Shown in pieces: positions 23,462 through 39,184 of a stretch of DNA of 64,000 nucleotides. The notes beneath the pieces were generated by a model that did no database searches, was not told where the DNA came from, and worked only from the letters and a program-made list of their open reading frames with translations. The DNA is taken from positions 18,690,001 to 18,754,000 of the forward strand of contig CM072870.1 of the NCBI GenBank assembly GCA_036937835.1, written 5' to 3'. The translations under genes and the position numbers were made by a program. Each line of letters begins with the position of its first letter. Position 1 is the first letter of the stretch. Source of the stretch: Pampus argenteus. Taxonomy: Eukaryota; Chordata; Actinopteri; Scombriformes; Stromateidae.

Positions 23462-26400
23462 CTCTGGGGGAGTGGTTGAGTTTAGCGTCACACCATTCTC
23501 TGCTGCCTCATTGCCAGCACATTCACACCACACAGCAACAGTTTTTTCTGGTAGGATGTGGTAGAGGAGCCTGGCTTAACTAGCACAAACAAACCCCACA
23601 CGTTTAGAACAACAAGGCGACTATAAAGACGTTAGTGGGTTAGTGTTTTGTTTTTTTGTTTTTTTTAACATCTCTGCATCGATGGCTTGAGACCAGCGAG
23701 TATAACTTAGAGAACAGAGCGTTTCTTTTAAGAAAAGGAAATGCCTACTGTCAGTAGGTATATGACATTTCGTCTATCGAGGAGACTTAAAATTTCCGGG
23801 TAAGATGGCCTTTGTTGTTTTGTTTTTATAAGTAGGCTTGATAAGTCAGATTTTCTTTTATTATTTTATTACTGGTTATTTACTCCGACAGAAAGCTTGT
23901 ATTGTGTTATGGCTTGGTCTCTTTCAATGAATTTGTGGTGCATTTGTTCTTGGTCTTTTTGAAGAAAGCATTCGTCATAGTAAATCTTTTTACAGGACAG
24001 TTTTTAGGTTTTTTTTACACTTCTCTGAAGGGGCATATTTAAAGAGGCTTGTTAGTTTTTGAATATGAGGCCGCGTCAATCAGCTTGTAAAGCAGGTAGG
24101 AGGTGTAATTACACAGCCAAGTGTTGACGCAACTTCTATCAGTATACATTTCTGATTTGGAAAAGAGTAACCTTGTCCAACACATCATAAAGATAAGCAC
24201 CTTTTTGTCTGTGAAATGTCAGCCTTCACGTAGCCTTTATATTAAGTAGAAATGAGGAGTGATTTCATTAATGAATAAGACCAATATAATGATTTCTAAG
24301 TAACCAAATAGTCTAACATCTGATATGCGCTGCTACAATCGGAGAAGGGCACTTAAAGATAGAAGGAATTGGCTGGTTTTGACTTCTCATCTTGACTTTC
24401 TCTGGTTTTATTTTAATGTTCATCTGAAGTCTTTTTAAGTCATCCATTGATCATCTGTGATCAAGTTTTGATTTTTTTTGTTTTACTCAAAAGTGCTGTT
24501 TTGGGTGTGTCAAAAATAATTTCCTCATGCTCATTGTGTATGCCCATGAAAGTGGTTTTCGGACAACGTTTTGTGTGTTTCTAAAGCCCTGTTCCCTTTT
24601 CATTGTTCAGCAGCTACCCAGTAGATGGCAGTGGTGGTGGGCTGCCAGCCAAAGTGAAGAAAAGCAGGAGCAGCTTAAGCAATGGCAGCATCAAGAAGGT
24701 GGAGGCCAGGAAAACCTTGAGTCTGGAGGCTGCCCAGCTAGAGATTCAGCAGCAGCATAAAACCCTGTGCAGACAAGCATCCCTCAGGTATGACTGGCTG
24801 GGAACGTTTGGGAATTACAAGATATCTGCAGGGCATGCATATAAATAAAATGTATAAAATGTTTTGTGATTAGCAATTCCCCTGTGACTATTAGCTCAAG
24901 AGGTTATCTGCCTTTCATACATTTCAGTTTGTTAAATTGTTCTATTTTAAATTTTAAAATGTGATGATAACATACTGTCTTCATAGACGGATTAAAAAAA
25001 AAATCTTATTTCAGTCTAGAAGTGTGTGAAATAAATTCAAAGTAGACTCACAGCTATTCTGAACATGCATCACAAGACCTGGCCCGGCTCTCAGCTGTTA
25101 AGTCGTGACACACTCATGACTGTGGTGCAGTGTAGACTGACTGTCCTCTCACATGATACAGATTAGTGATATTTATTGGTCTCTTCTGCTGCCTACATGA
25201 CATGATTGATTACCAAGCCACTTTCAGAATATAATCTAACCATAAATTAGTCAAAAACATTCACTGAAACTCCAGACTTTATTTTTTGAAGTGACAGCGG
25301 CTCTTTGTTTTGTTTTTTTCTGCAGGTCACAGAGCTTTGAAGTTGACAGCAAAGGTCTTGAGAGGACGGAGGGCTCTGGCACACAGAGTGTAAGACTACT
25401 TCAACTTTTAATTTAGATATTTGAGGAGATAAACATGGTGTCTTAGTCAAACATGTTTGATACTGTCAGTATTGATGTTGTCTTAATAAGTGAATGTTTT
25501 TCTCTCTTTCAGAGTTTCATAAAGCACAACAAGACATTCCACAAGTTGTTTCCAGACATTCCTGAGAGTGAAGACTTGATTCATGGTGGGTAAACCGAAA
25601 TGAAAAGGAATAATTCACTTTAATCAATTGAATAAATATATAAAGCTATGTGTGTGTGTTCCTCTTCCTTTTCGTAGCATACATCTGTGCCCTGCAGAAG
25701 GAAGTGCCCTACCATGGTCGGCTGTACATCACTGACAGCCACGCCTGTTTCTACTCCTCAGTTCTGCTCAAGGACACGAAGGTAAGCAGCAGCTCAGCCT
25801 TGGTCCTTATTCCCTTTGTCTTTTAAAATATCAACATCCATTCCTAAATTCCTTTAAAAAATATTGTCATAAGATTGATCTTTTCTTTTCTTTTTTTTGT
25901 TGTTCTTTGTGTGTGTGATCGGCTGTGTCCTCTTACAGGTAGTGATTCCGGTTTCCTGCATCCACATAGTGAAGAAGCAGAACACAGCTTTGCTCGTACC
26001 CAACGCCTTGTCAATCCGAACCACAGAAGGAGACAAGGTCAGTTTCTCATTCTTAATAAATATCTGATAAGCCCATACAGTCAGATGATTTGCTCAGTCA
26101 CAATGAAATTGGCTTAACATGTTGTCTAATCATTGACTGTGTGTATTTTTATTTCATCTAATATTCTTTTTTTTTTTTTCTATTCCCTCTCATTGTTTAG
26201 TACCTGTTTGTGTCGTTACGCAACAGAGAATCATGTTACCAACTTCTACGTTCAGTGTCTCCCTTAGAAGTAAGTGGTCAATCTCGTATATGAAATTTGT
26301 CACCAAGCAGCAACCTTACTGCAACAATTTTTGATACGCACAAGCTAAATACTTCCTTCTGTTACAGGATGGCAGCACAAATAGTAGCCCCGTCTTCTCC

Positions 26401-28717
26401 TCGGCTGAGAACAGCTTTGACAGAAGCAAACTTGTGGTAAGAGATTATTTTTCTTTATTGTGAGTGAAAACGTATATCCCCCGATTATTAGATATGTTGG
26501 ATGGATTATAGGAACCACCTGCCGTTGTGACAAGTTACCAAAAATCTTCAAGTCTTGAAGTGATTTGTGATTGTTTTCCTTTCGTCTCTTGTCCCGACAG
26601 AACTCCAGCCAGTCCAGTCTGGACGACAGCTTTTATCAATTCGATGGTGCCGTGTTGGAGTCACTAGAGGATCAACCTCTGCTCAGACCAGTCAGAGGTG
26701 AGAGGTCCACACTAGTCCTTAACCCTTCACTTTATGTTTGCATGCTAAGCAATACAGGTAATCTTAAAATATTACCTGTACCTAGAATGATCATGTATGG
26801 TTAAAAAAAAAAATGTTAAGAGGGAATAAAACTTCTCTGTAACTACGTGGTGTATCGTTGTCTCTCTAAGGATGTTTGTTTCAGTTCCTAATCATCAGCC
26901 GTTGACACTTTGTTTTGTTGCCATTGTCTCTTGTTCTCATTTCCGTTCCAGCCAGTCTAATGGTAATCTAACATTGATTTCTTTTGTTTTTCTCTCCCTC
27001 CCTCCTTCATTCCTCCTTCAGAGGTAGTGCCTAATGGAAATGGCCCCCCTTTTAGGAGCCTGCACATGCAGCAAAGTGATAGCTCGTCTTGTGAAGAGCT
27101 GTCAGTATCAGGTAAGAAAACACAAATGGGCAGTTAAGTTGCTAACAAAGGAAAACTGGCTGTGGGTGGATGCTTTAATGAGAAAAGTAGCTGGTGGACT
27201 AACTTGCATTTTAAGCACTTTAGGGGCCTGCATTGTAAAGTGGCTCGTAATGCGTAACACTAACAGACAAATGCTAGCAAAAACAACCATAGAAAATGTT
27301 AGTTGCAAAATGTCTTTTTTTAAACCTTGCAAAGTTGCAGAGAAATCCATTTCTTTTTAATCATAATCTTTTTATAATTTTCATCTCACTCTCTACAAAT
27401 ATTAACAAAAATGTGCATGACACTGTAATTAAATAAAGCACATTGGTACAAATTACCAACATAACACTGATATTCATGCTGTCCTGTTCCTGGTTCAGGT
27501 GGATCGTGGGTCTGGAACGTGACTGAGAAGGCCAAGTCCCTGCTGGTTCAGAGAGAGGCCAGCACACTCAACACCCTACTCTTCATTTACTTGATATTGT
27601 AAGTAGTCTGTTGTGTCTTCTCCTCTCACCCTCCCCCTTTCCTCTAATCCAATGCTTTATCTTCCTATGTGCTAATCTCAATCTGCTCCCCACTGTGAAA
27701 GTCACACTTGTTAAAGGAGAGGTTGAATCATTAAAAAAAAAAACTCTCCTGGAAGTTACAAACCATGTCATTACATGATGGCTGTAGTCTGTGTTTTTAT
27801 GAACTAGTGTGTTTAATAGCTAATGTCAGAAATGCACAACTGTCTCAAAGACTGTTTGTTTTTCTGCCTGCTTACAGTGTCGGTGTAGTAAATAGTTTAA
27901 AATGACTTGTTGGTTAAAAGGCAATAACTGTATTTCCTTCATGTTACAGGGTTGTGCTGCTGCTGCTGTCTTCGGGCTACATTGGTTTACGTATTGTGGC
28001 TCTGGAGGAACAGTTGACATCCTTAGGTGCACTGCCTGAGTTCACCTTACAGAGCGGGTAAGAACTTTATCTTCATGGATGTCTTTTCTTCACTTGGTTC
28101 CTTTCTCTTATGACCATAATCTTTACATAAAACATTCCTAAAATTGTGGTCTAGCAGCTCATTTAGTATCCAAAAGTTGTCTAAATTAAAGACAACTTGC
28201 CTTTAATACCTGTAGCTTCACAGGGGTCTAAAAAAATAAACTAATTCACCTCAATCACCTTATACTGATCAGGTAGAGGTGAACTTGATTAAAGATCATT
28301 TGAGGCAAATGGCTGCTTTCTTAAGGGAGTAAAATGCTTCGTTAATACTCTTGTCTACAATGCAGCAAACATGCACAGAAACAGCATTTGTTTGAAGGGT
28401 TTCCATCTCAATAGGAATGTTCCACACGCATACATTGCTGTTCTACTTACTGTATGTATATTTGCAGAATATTTATCACTGTAGATATCTTTAGCTATAT
28501 TAGATATTTCCTTTCAATCTGGTGTTTGCACTGTTGCATAATTGGCTTTGTTCTGTTTCAAGGAAATGGGTTAAATTCATTCCTGCCATAGGTGTAACCT
28601 TAACTTGATCCTTGAGTGTTGATCAATGTGTGTGTGTTGAGTGAAAGCTTGTTTTTGGTATGCCACACTCAACTGCTGTGATTTGTCTTTCTTTATAGGT
28701 ACCAACAAGACACATAA
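16628..28717 (+). CDS. GRAM domain-containing membrane protein, GRAMD2 family, 13 coding exons
   Basis: GRAMD2 proteins are ER-anchored; the mammalian GRAMD2A marks ER-plasma membrane contacts through its lipid-binding GRAM domain. Exons: 16628-16719, 24611-24787, 25326-25389, 25513-25585, 25678-25781, 25939-26037, 26201-26269, 26368-26436, 26601-26697, 27022-27111, 27499-27598, 27950-28057 and 28699-28717. Every junction is GT-AG and in phase; the total is 386 residues. The GRAM domain is at about 115-226 (KTFHKLFPDIPESEDLI; ALLVPNALSIRTT; KYLFVSLRNRESCYQLLRS). A Ser-rich linker contains SSAENSF, as in GRAMD2B. One TM (about 336-360) is followed by IVALEEQLTSL, like the family's TM-LEEQ end. 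I cannot settle GRAMD2A versus GRAMD2B, so no symbol is given. The first exon (MLENKRERLKTFLRKIDEK) is joined on phase alone across a 7.9 kb intron and is the least certain part. Confidence 0.85.
22241..22350. repeat. (TTTTC)n-(TTTTA)n-(TTTA)n compound microsatellite
   Basis: About ten TTTTC units pass into TTTTA and then TTTA units, in intron 1 of the GRAMD2-like gene. The rest of this 7.9 kb intron (16720-24610) shows no other feature I can support. Confidence 0.85.
23421..23460. repeat. (TG)20 microsatellite, GRAMD2-like intron 1
   Basis: Twenty uninterrupted TG units. Confidence 0.9.
24604..24616 (+). promoter_or_regulatory. Tandem NAGNAG splice acceptor, GRAMD2-like exon 2
   Basis: The acceptor reads TTCAGCAG. 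Splicing after the first or the second AG keeps the frame and gives two isoforms differing by one serine (ERSSYPV or ERSYPV). The choice of 24611 as exon start is arbitrary between the two. Confidence 0.6.
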
Positions 28718-30955
28718 CATTCAATGAGTGAAGAAGAGATTGGTTGACTTGTGATTGGAGGATTACTTCGGCCTTTTCCAGCAGAACCCAGCGGGACAAA
28801 TTTAACGTACTCAAGACTGTGCTGTTGGATAGAGGAAGAGTGACCAACTTGTGTAATTTCAGAGACACCTTGTTAACTTTGAAGGGCTATACTTTCTCCT
28901 AGCGCAGCAGGCAAAGAACATGCCACGACTTAGTCGCACAGAGCCAAGCCAAAACATGCGCGCACACACACGTACACACACACACACACACACTCTGCCT
29001 GGTTGCAGCGTGTCTGTCGTTTAAACCAAAGCCAAACGGCTCTAACTTAGCAAGGTGCCACACTAGGGTCTGACAAACTGTTCCACATCTGTGAAATTAT
29101 GTTACCTACTGTCCTTTATACATCATCATCTCGCTGAGCATGCGGTCTGAACAGGGCTACACCAACCAGCATTAGCCAGCTGTAGTGCTTATTATTGCAC
29201 CTCAACACCGGAGACATAGTGCTATGCATAGCCAAAGATGCACACGGTGCACGTCTTATGCATGAGTGCACAGAGATGACTTTTAAATGATTTTTTTCTA
29301 TCTCTTATTTACCCTTCCACCTATCAGCAGTATAAAAACAACATGTCTCTATCCTTCCATTCAGTAACTGTTGGGTATTTCTCTTTGATGGTTCTTTATC
29401 TTAATCATCTGTGGGTTGAAATGATGATATCTCAACGCTGAAATTCAGATCGGCCCACAGGAGCTTGATCCTCTCCTGATGGTCTTCATCCTTTCTCTCT
29501 TTCTCCAATCAGCAGTGATTGCAGTATTACTTTTCCTCGTCTTTGGCATGATTTAAACTTGTTTAATGATCGATGCTCTGAGGTTTTTTTTTCCCTCCAG
29601 TCTCTACTGGATGAATACATCATCAATGCACACATATTTAGTACAATGGAACAAGAGGAGCTTGTCTTTTTTTTGTCTACGGCTTTTCTAGATTTGAGCT
29701 CAGTCTTGTTCAGATGTACTGCTGTCTACCCGGAAGAGAAATGACCACGACTTTAAAGTACAAACCTCTCTCTTTGCCTCGCCTCTTCAGGACCAAGTGG
29801 CATTGCTAGACTTTTCAGGTTGTTTAAAGTAGCACAGAAAATGTATTTCTAATGTTCACGTATGTGTCTGCAATAACGACACTTGACTGATACTGTATAT
29901 GTGTTCTCACTCTGGTCAGTAGAAGATAATTCGGGGAAAAAAACGCACGTTGATGAGGTCCAAGTTTCAACAGCAAAAGGAAAAAGAAAAAGAAAAAAAA
30001 AAAAAGTGGTCCCAAAAAGAAGTTTCAATATGCAACAAATTATTATGCATGGCAAAATGTAATTTATCTTTGTGTGCTGTTTTTTTTTATTTTTATTTTT
30101 AATGGAGCTTGATGTTTGTAGGGAAGAAATTGTAAGGAAAAAAAAAAGATGACTGAAAAGAACAGCTCAAGCAAGCGCACTTTAAAAATGTGTTGTGCCT
30201 GTCACAAACCGAGGCACCATGATTGGATTGAGAAGAAATGGCAAAGCTGGCATTCTGTGGTATCTGATGGTGCTAAGACTTTTTTTTTTGTTTTTTTTAA
30301 ATTGTTTCCACTCAGGGGTGGTGGGCACTACCTGCCACGTGGTTTTAGGTTTTCAGCTCATCTCATTTCGTCAAGTGCTTGTGATGGGGTTCATCTGTGG
30401 TTTCTCAAACGTCCCTTTGAGAGAGAACGCTACTTTCATCAGGATTCACTCGACTTTATTAATTGATATAACTGTATCCAGCTGCTCACAATGCTTGCTT
30501 TTTCTTTATTTACCCTCGTATGAGGGTTTTGGGGTTTTTTTTGTTTTTTTTTAAACTAACCTGATGATGCATATCACAGCTCAGTGACTTAACATCACCT
30601 TAGTTGTGGAAGCTCTTCTTGACATGATGTAGCAAGTGAGTTTACTTCTGCCACATCTCATTTCTGGAGAGTCGTATAGGTTTTTGTCAACATGCCATAC
30701 TCAGTTCATGTAACCCCCCACCAGGGGGCAGCACACACATCCACTGTCCTTAAATGGACTCGACACAAGAATCTCAATGAGGGCAGTATTTGTGTGGTTT
30801 TGCACTATTCAAAGTGTTGTAAATAATTTTGTATCAGTTGTTAATGTCCTTAATTCTACAATGGTCCTACATATTTATTTGCATTCTGTGTAATTCAAAG
30901 TAATCTCTGTGAGATGACTTTGCTATTGTTCAAAATAAATCAAAATGTTGCAAAG
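28718..30955 (+). other. 3'UTR of the GRAMD2-like gene
   Basis: About 2.2 kb with no credible coding frame, a CA-rich stretch at about 28963-28993 and several T-rich runs. It ends shortly after an AATAAA at 30934-30939. Confidence 0.65.
30934..30939 (+). terminator. Poly(A) signal AATAAA of the GRAMD2-like gene
   Basis: Canonical hexamer 2.2 kb downstream of the stop, followed by T- and TG-rich sequence (GACTGTGTATGTTTCC) that could serve as the downstream element. Confidence 0.6.
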
Positions 30956-31481
30956 TAAACGATGACTGTGTATGTTTCCATTTGCTGTTTACACAAAGAC
31001 TTAAATGAATGAATGGAAAAATTATAAAATATTTGTGAAATTGTAAATTCAAAATCTTTATATTTAGAGTTAGATCTGCATTATTTTATTATTATTATTT
31101 ATTAATAATAATTATTATTATATTAGGAAGACTTCCATATAATGCACTCCTACACACCACTATGACCTCAGGTTTTAGATAACCCCAAGTTATCCAGATT
31201 TTAACCTTTAACTTTAAATGTTTAAATATTGCACAAGAACACCATCTAGTGGATACTATTAGCATATATACTGACATTTCAGTATAACACCAAGTATTAT
31301 GATGAAATTATTTTCCATCCTGTGTATGACAAGATGTGAAAGCATCTGCTGTGGCGTAATGTGTCAAAACTGATCTGCCAGAAAGAGAAAAGTGTAAGAA
31401 AACCTAAATGTTGGCGTCAAGGTTTTTTTTTGTTGTTGTCAGAGAAACCACACAGAAGGCTATGATTTCTATTTATTCTAG

Positions 31482-31663
31482 GTACTCAAAAAGCAGCAGT
31501 GACATCTGTTGTCTTCGTGTCAATCGGTGTGTTCATGTTGTTCAGCTGTCTGGTGCGTTTGGAGGAGCAGGTTCTGCAGTGGTCCGCTGGTAAGCACAGA
31601 GCTGAAACACACCTACGAGACGAAATGGACAAAAAAAAGGTCTTCAGTTTGTCCGAAAATTAA
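31482..31663 (+). CDS. Candidate alternative terminal exon: TM segment plus LEEQ tail (GRAMD2-like)
   Basis: After an acceptor ATTTATTCTAG, 59 complete codons stay open to TAA (31661-31663). They encode a hydrophobic span (SVVFVSIGVFMLFSCLV) followed at once by RLEEQVLQW, then a charged tail. The main gene has the same order (TM, then ALEEQLTSL), and this is the GRAMD2 family signature. The exon begins in phase 1, as does exon 11 of the main gene, so splicing from the donor at 27112 would replace exons 11-13 and give about 371 residues. An AATAAA follows at 31687-31692. A donor-like GGTAAGC occurs inside the frame at 31589, so it could also be an internal exon. It may instead be the only surviving piece of a tandem duplicate gene. 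The frame, motif and signal are visible; the splicing is inferred. Confidence 0.55.
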
Positions 31664-31933
31664 GTATTACAGAAATTTCCAAAAACAATAAATAATGTGT
31701 CATTCTTAAATAATAGCCTATTCATCATTTAATGTCAAGAAAGGAAATGAAAACCACACTGAAGTCATGAATGACTGAGTTGAGTTGTATAACATTTGCT
31801 ATGAAACGTGCCATATCACGAGGTATGCTTATAGATAATGTTCATCCAGTGTCCTGACAGTGACTACAGATCTCACTCACAAAGACAAAAGAAAACAAAA
31901 CAAAAAAAACATAAATAGGAATTTAAAACTTAC

Positions 31934-32859
31934 CTGCTACAAAAGCCAAAATGATGGCCACCCAGCCTATGATGTAGGACCAGGAGAAGCGCCAGTCCAA
32001 GAAGCGTTTGCCAAAGAAAGTGACAGTCACTCCGGTGTAAATCGCAAGAGCCAACAGAGCAAGAAAACCTGGGAATAGAGGATCAGATTATATAATATGT
32101 TTTTGTAAATGTCTGCTTATTTCCTGCAGTCTAGAAGTCAGGGCAAGGATATAACCAGATGAATTTCTATATATGAGAGCAGTATAAAAACACTCTAAAC
32201 ACCACTAATCATTCATTTATGAGGGGATACCGTGAAAGGTCAGAATATGAAGGTTAAAGGTCAGCTTCACATGTATTCCTGTCTGTCTTCCTAGCTTTTA
32301 AAAGATCAAGAGAAGGTCTTTATTCTGTGCACAAATATATGTGATCCTGTCCTTCAACACCAGGCCTGCCTTCCTGACGTTCTGCGTGTTACCTGAGAGG
32401 ACCAGGGCGATGCCGCCTGTACGGACCCTCCTGTTCTTGGTGCCATTAGTGAACGCGCTCAGGCCGAGCACCACGCCAGCGAAGCAGCTCAGCACCGCCA
32501 GCAACATGAAGGCCCGAGTCGCATCCCAGAAGGCTGCAGACAAGAAGATTAATGGCAATGGCATCAGATACTAGGCCATCTTATACTGTTCTAAATGTAT
32601 CAGCACAAAGTATCAATTAATGGCGGCTTAAGTCACAAACATATTAGCATTTATAGGAACCAGCGTCTTATCCGTACTCACCTACAGTTATGGTGTGGGC
32701 ATGGCATTTGCGGTTGATGCAAAACCGCCAAAGGCCCTGATTAGCTGAGCTACCCGAGTATCGATACTGCATCCAGAAGTCCGTTGCTGTAGAAACGATG
32801 AGGAGCACGAGGGCGGCCAAACCACACAGCGTGCCTCCTCCCGCTAAAGTATACAGCAT
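31934..32859 (-). CDS. lim2: Lens membrane protein MP20/LIM2-like, PMP22/claudin family, partial (last exon not found)
   Basis: Four-TM protein of the PMP22/EMP/MP20 family; mammalian LIM2 (MP20) is an abundant lens-fibre junction protein. Exons: 32859-32682, 32533-32393 and 32068-31934, all GT-AG and in phase, giving 151 residues. Matches to human LIM2 as I recall it: TATDFWMQYRYSGSSANQGL with WRFC (the family GLWxxC motif), AFWDATRAFMLLAVLS, and AIYTGVTVTFFGKRF followed by DWRFSWSYIIGWVAI. In mammals one more short exon encodes the end of TM4 and a 20-residue tail. Reading through the last donor here would instead stop after AGKF. I could not place the final exon, so the 3' end is uncertain. 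Fish have several lim2 genes and I cannot say which this is. Confidence 0.82.
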
Positions 32860-35369
<2,510 letters not shown>

Positions 35370-35430
35370 TCTGTTCTTATGCTTGCTGCTGCTTTTGTTG
35401 TTGGTAACCATTGTTTCTCTAGTGAGTATT

Positions 35431-38400
35431 TCAGGGGTCTGGCGCCCAGAGGACCACAGTTCGATCCGCAGAGGAGGAGAGGAAGGTTCGGTCATGCGGG
35501 TGCCACCGACACTGGATCACTTTGTCCCAGTGTTCCCCTGCCACTGTCTGAGGGAGTGGCTTTGTTAGGTCACCTGGGGTCAGAGAAAAAGAATGACATA
35601 CTTTTCATAAGAGGTGGTAGAAAGCGGTATTAAACTCTTGAATCTAGCAGCATTACTGTATATTACATTAATAACTGTAGTAGTAAAACAGATAAATCTT
35701 AATTTCTATTAAAAAAGGAACCATTGTGGAGGGAAAGTTGACTAAGTTAAGTGACATTTAAAACCAGACCAGTCAAAAGTCACACCTTGTGTGACACACC
35801 AAGTGTGTCCAAACCTTTGCCTGGGACTCTTTGTTGTATAATGATGAGTAATTGGTAGTGAGAGGAGGAGATAACAATTACTGTGGACAACAGAACTGTG
35901 GAGTCATCCAATTTTCCCCAATTATTTATTCTAGTTCAGTTTGCAGTGGATCTTTGTATTATACTACTAACAAAACAATTACAATCTCTTGACTCAGTCT
36001 GTCAGCATCTCATTGGCACTGTTCAAAAATAACTTTACAGTTCGCTAAATAAGTTTTGGGTTCTGTCTCTGCTGATTCATAAGATGCTACCTTGCAGGTC
36101 ACTGATGATGATTTTGTTATCGTAGGATCCAGTGAGGAGATGATGGGCTCCGGGTGAGAAGCGCACTGAGCGGATGTCACTGCCGTGGGGGCGGTATGTC
36201 TGGACTATGCGGCCTCCTTTAATGTCATATAACATGCAGGTACTGTCCTCCTGACCGGTGGCCAGCAGGCGGCCGCTGGGATCCACTGCCACCGAAGCCA
36301 CTGCACTTCCTGTGTGAGCAAAAGTGGTAATAAAGATTAGCATGCTAAATTTAACTGTGTTAACCAAGAATGGACATAACTTGTTGGTGTTTAGTTCCCA
36401 CCATGAAAGTCATGAGGTGACTCACCTGAGCCATGCAGGGTTGTGCCCACCACCCGCACGCAGCTGGGCACCCGCAGGTCCCAGAAGCGGACGGTCTTGT
36501 CCTGGGAGCCAGAGGCGATCATCCACCCTCCCCATGTGTACAGAGTCAGAATGTGACCTGTTCAAACAATGGTTCGAAAAAGGTATAAATCCATATTACA
36601 CTGTACTGAATGTTTGCGTTTACAAGCTCTGTTTCTGTGATTAAAACAGTCTTGTGGTCTTAAATTTAAAAAGTTGTAGATAGTGTAAATTATAGGCGTA
36701 CCAGTGTGTCCGCTCAGTGCGTGAAGGCCCTGTCCTCTCTGGCAGTCAGTGGTGTAGATGTTGCAGTCTCCGGCTCCGGCACTGATCAATATGGATCCTC
36801 CACTCTCAGGGCCCTCCATGAAAGCCAGATCCCTGATGGTACCATCATGCATGCTGAACTCCAGATCTGGGCCTGAATCAGAGCACACATTACACAAAAA
36901 CCACTATAGTCAGTGATCACTCATACATAGTTACATACTGTATAAGGTGAGTGGAAGCACATAAAAAAGTACCTGTGGCATTGCAGCTGTCTGCATTGAA
37001 AGGCAGGACCTTGACGTATTTATCATTGGAGCCGGTGGCCAACAGTTGTCCACAGTGGCTCCAGGCTACACAGTAGATTGAGCCCTTATGGTGTTTGTTC
37101 CTCCTGAAGCGCACCACGGGCTGCTTGACTGCACCAGAACCACTGAACAAGTCAATGAAATACAGACGAGGAGCTATGAAGGAAGGCATAACATCTAAAA
37201 ATGCAGCATGTGGTGAGGCTTAGGTACTTAAATCAGCCACCTTTCTGATTTTTTTGTCAAAAACAAAACACAGTATTCGCCTTCTTGTAAACATATGGCT
37301 CTGACGTGCAAATCAATCTGTCAGCAAAAACACGATTAAGGAAGTGAGTTGGTTCTCCTTATTATGTTCACGCACTATAAATTAAGTTAACTTTTAAATT
37401 TTTCAACACACATTTTTCCACAGAGTCATATACAACCTACATACACAAATAATATAACATATCTTTTTTTTTTTTAGGAATATGTCATATGTGAAAGGCT
37501 CGTACCTGGTAGTCAGTGTGTCTGGGTAGGCGCAGACTCTCAGGGTTTTGGCGTTAGAGCCGACAGCATAGAGTGAGCCAGAGGGATGGAAGGCCACTGC
37601 ACGCAGCGCCTGCGTGTCCTCAAGTGTGCTCACTTTGACAAACTGCGTCTTAGACTTCCCTGCCTGTACAACACAGATCGGAAAAAAAAGAAACAGATTT
37701 ACCGCACAATGACTGATAATGTGGAGCAGCGAGCGATGTAAAAGTGAAACAGAGACTGACGGAGTTCGTTGTACCTCTTGTCCTGCGCTACGTGTCGCAG
37801 AACAGCCAGAATCATCTTGAATTGTTGGACCAGACCCTCTGATTTTCTCCACACTGGTGTTCACAATAGATGTATATACACAGGCGCACGCACGCACACA
37901 CACACACACACACACACACAAGTTTAATTATAAACATGTGTAACCTACTCACCAATCACAAATCTGACAACACTTTTCATGGATAATACATACATACACA
38001 CTGATTACCGGTAATATTAAATCAAAATGAAATTTATTAAACTTGATTCTAACTGAAGAATATGATAAAAACATTGGATATGTCATATCTTAGACTGTTT
38101 TTTAAGAAGTTAAAGTTTTGGGTATGATCTTATCTGCTCAGCAGGGTCCTACCTCTGACTGGCAGGAACCGGGGACTCACTGAGGGAGGGCAAGCCGTGG
38201 CTCCCGGTCCTTAATGGGGTGCTGCTGCTTACCCCACCTTGCTTTTCCCTTGGCAGCCCGGTGTCTGGTGTGTGGTGGTTGTTGGAGGTCCTGGGACTAG
38301 AAGTGCTGGTGTTATTCATCACTCCGTTGCACTGTTGGCCCAGATGTGTCATCACCTCATCTCCTCGGTGGTCAATGCCCACATTCATCTCCTCCAACTT

Positions 38401-39123
38401 CTGAATAGATCTAGACAAAATACAAGATATCTGTGTCTCAACAAAGAGAGAAGTGAAGTCTGAAACCTTTTTATTACTTAATCTTGAATTATTTTAAGTC
38501 CCCTTTCCTTTCAGGAAAAATAATCTACTGATTTAATTGGTTGTGGACTCATAAGGACTTTCTGACAGTGAAATTACAACTCTGTATGTGGTTTACTTCA
38601 CTTTGAAAAAAAGCAATGTAGAGAGACATACTCATTTTCCATATGTAGCCACAAGGGGGCATCATGCTTGCTTAAGGTAACTTTTTTTTAAAACAAAAAT
38701 ACCCAAAATTAAATGGTTCCAGCTTGTCAAATATATATATTTTCCTTTTATAGACCAATTGGTTAAATCCCAATAATTAATAACTTACCTGGACTTGAAT
38801 TTTGCCACTTTCTTACCTGCTTAGGAAGGTCTCAGTGAGGTTGTGTTGCGCTCCGTCCTGGGGTTTCACTCCTCCCTCCAGCAGCATCTGCTGGTAAAGC
38901 TGCCTCTGCTGCTGCTTCTGCTCCAGATGCTGCTGCACGCGCAGACGCTGCCTGTAATACTCCTGTATCTGCTCTGTGGAGTCACACCGCTGGACAAATG
39001 ACAAAAGACACATGCACACAAAGCAATATTCGGATATGATTTGTTTTACCCTGTATCCTGAATTATTACTTACTTAGCATTGCCTTCCAGTATACTCTGT
39101 TTCAAAACTTGGCAGTGCTCACT

Positions 39124-39184
<61 letters not shown>

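Noticed and set aside
31820..31862. Minus-strand 12-codon candidate for the last lim2 exon (GHWMNIIYKHTS)
   Set aside because: The phase fits, but the polypyrimidine tract is poor and there is no similarity to the conserved FYMCAYR end of LIM2.
37894..39183. Regularly spaced short repeats as a CRISPR-like array
   Set aside because: They are CA/GT microsatellites in introns of a vertebrate gene, with no repeat-spacer structure.
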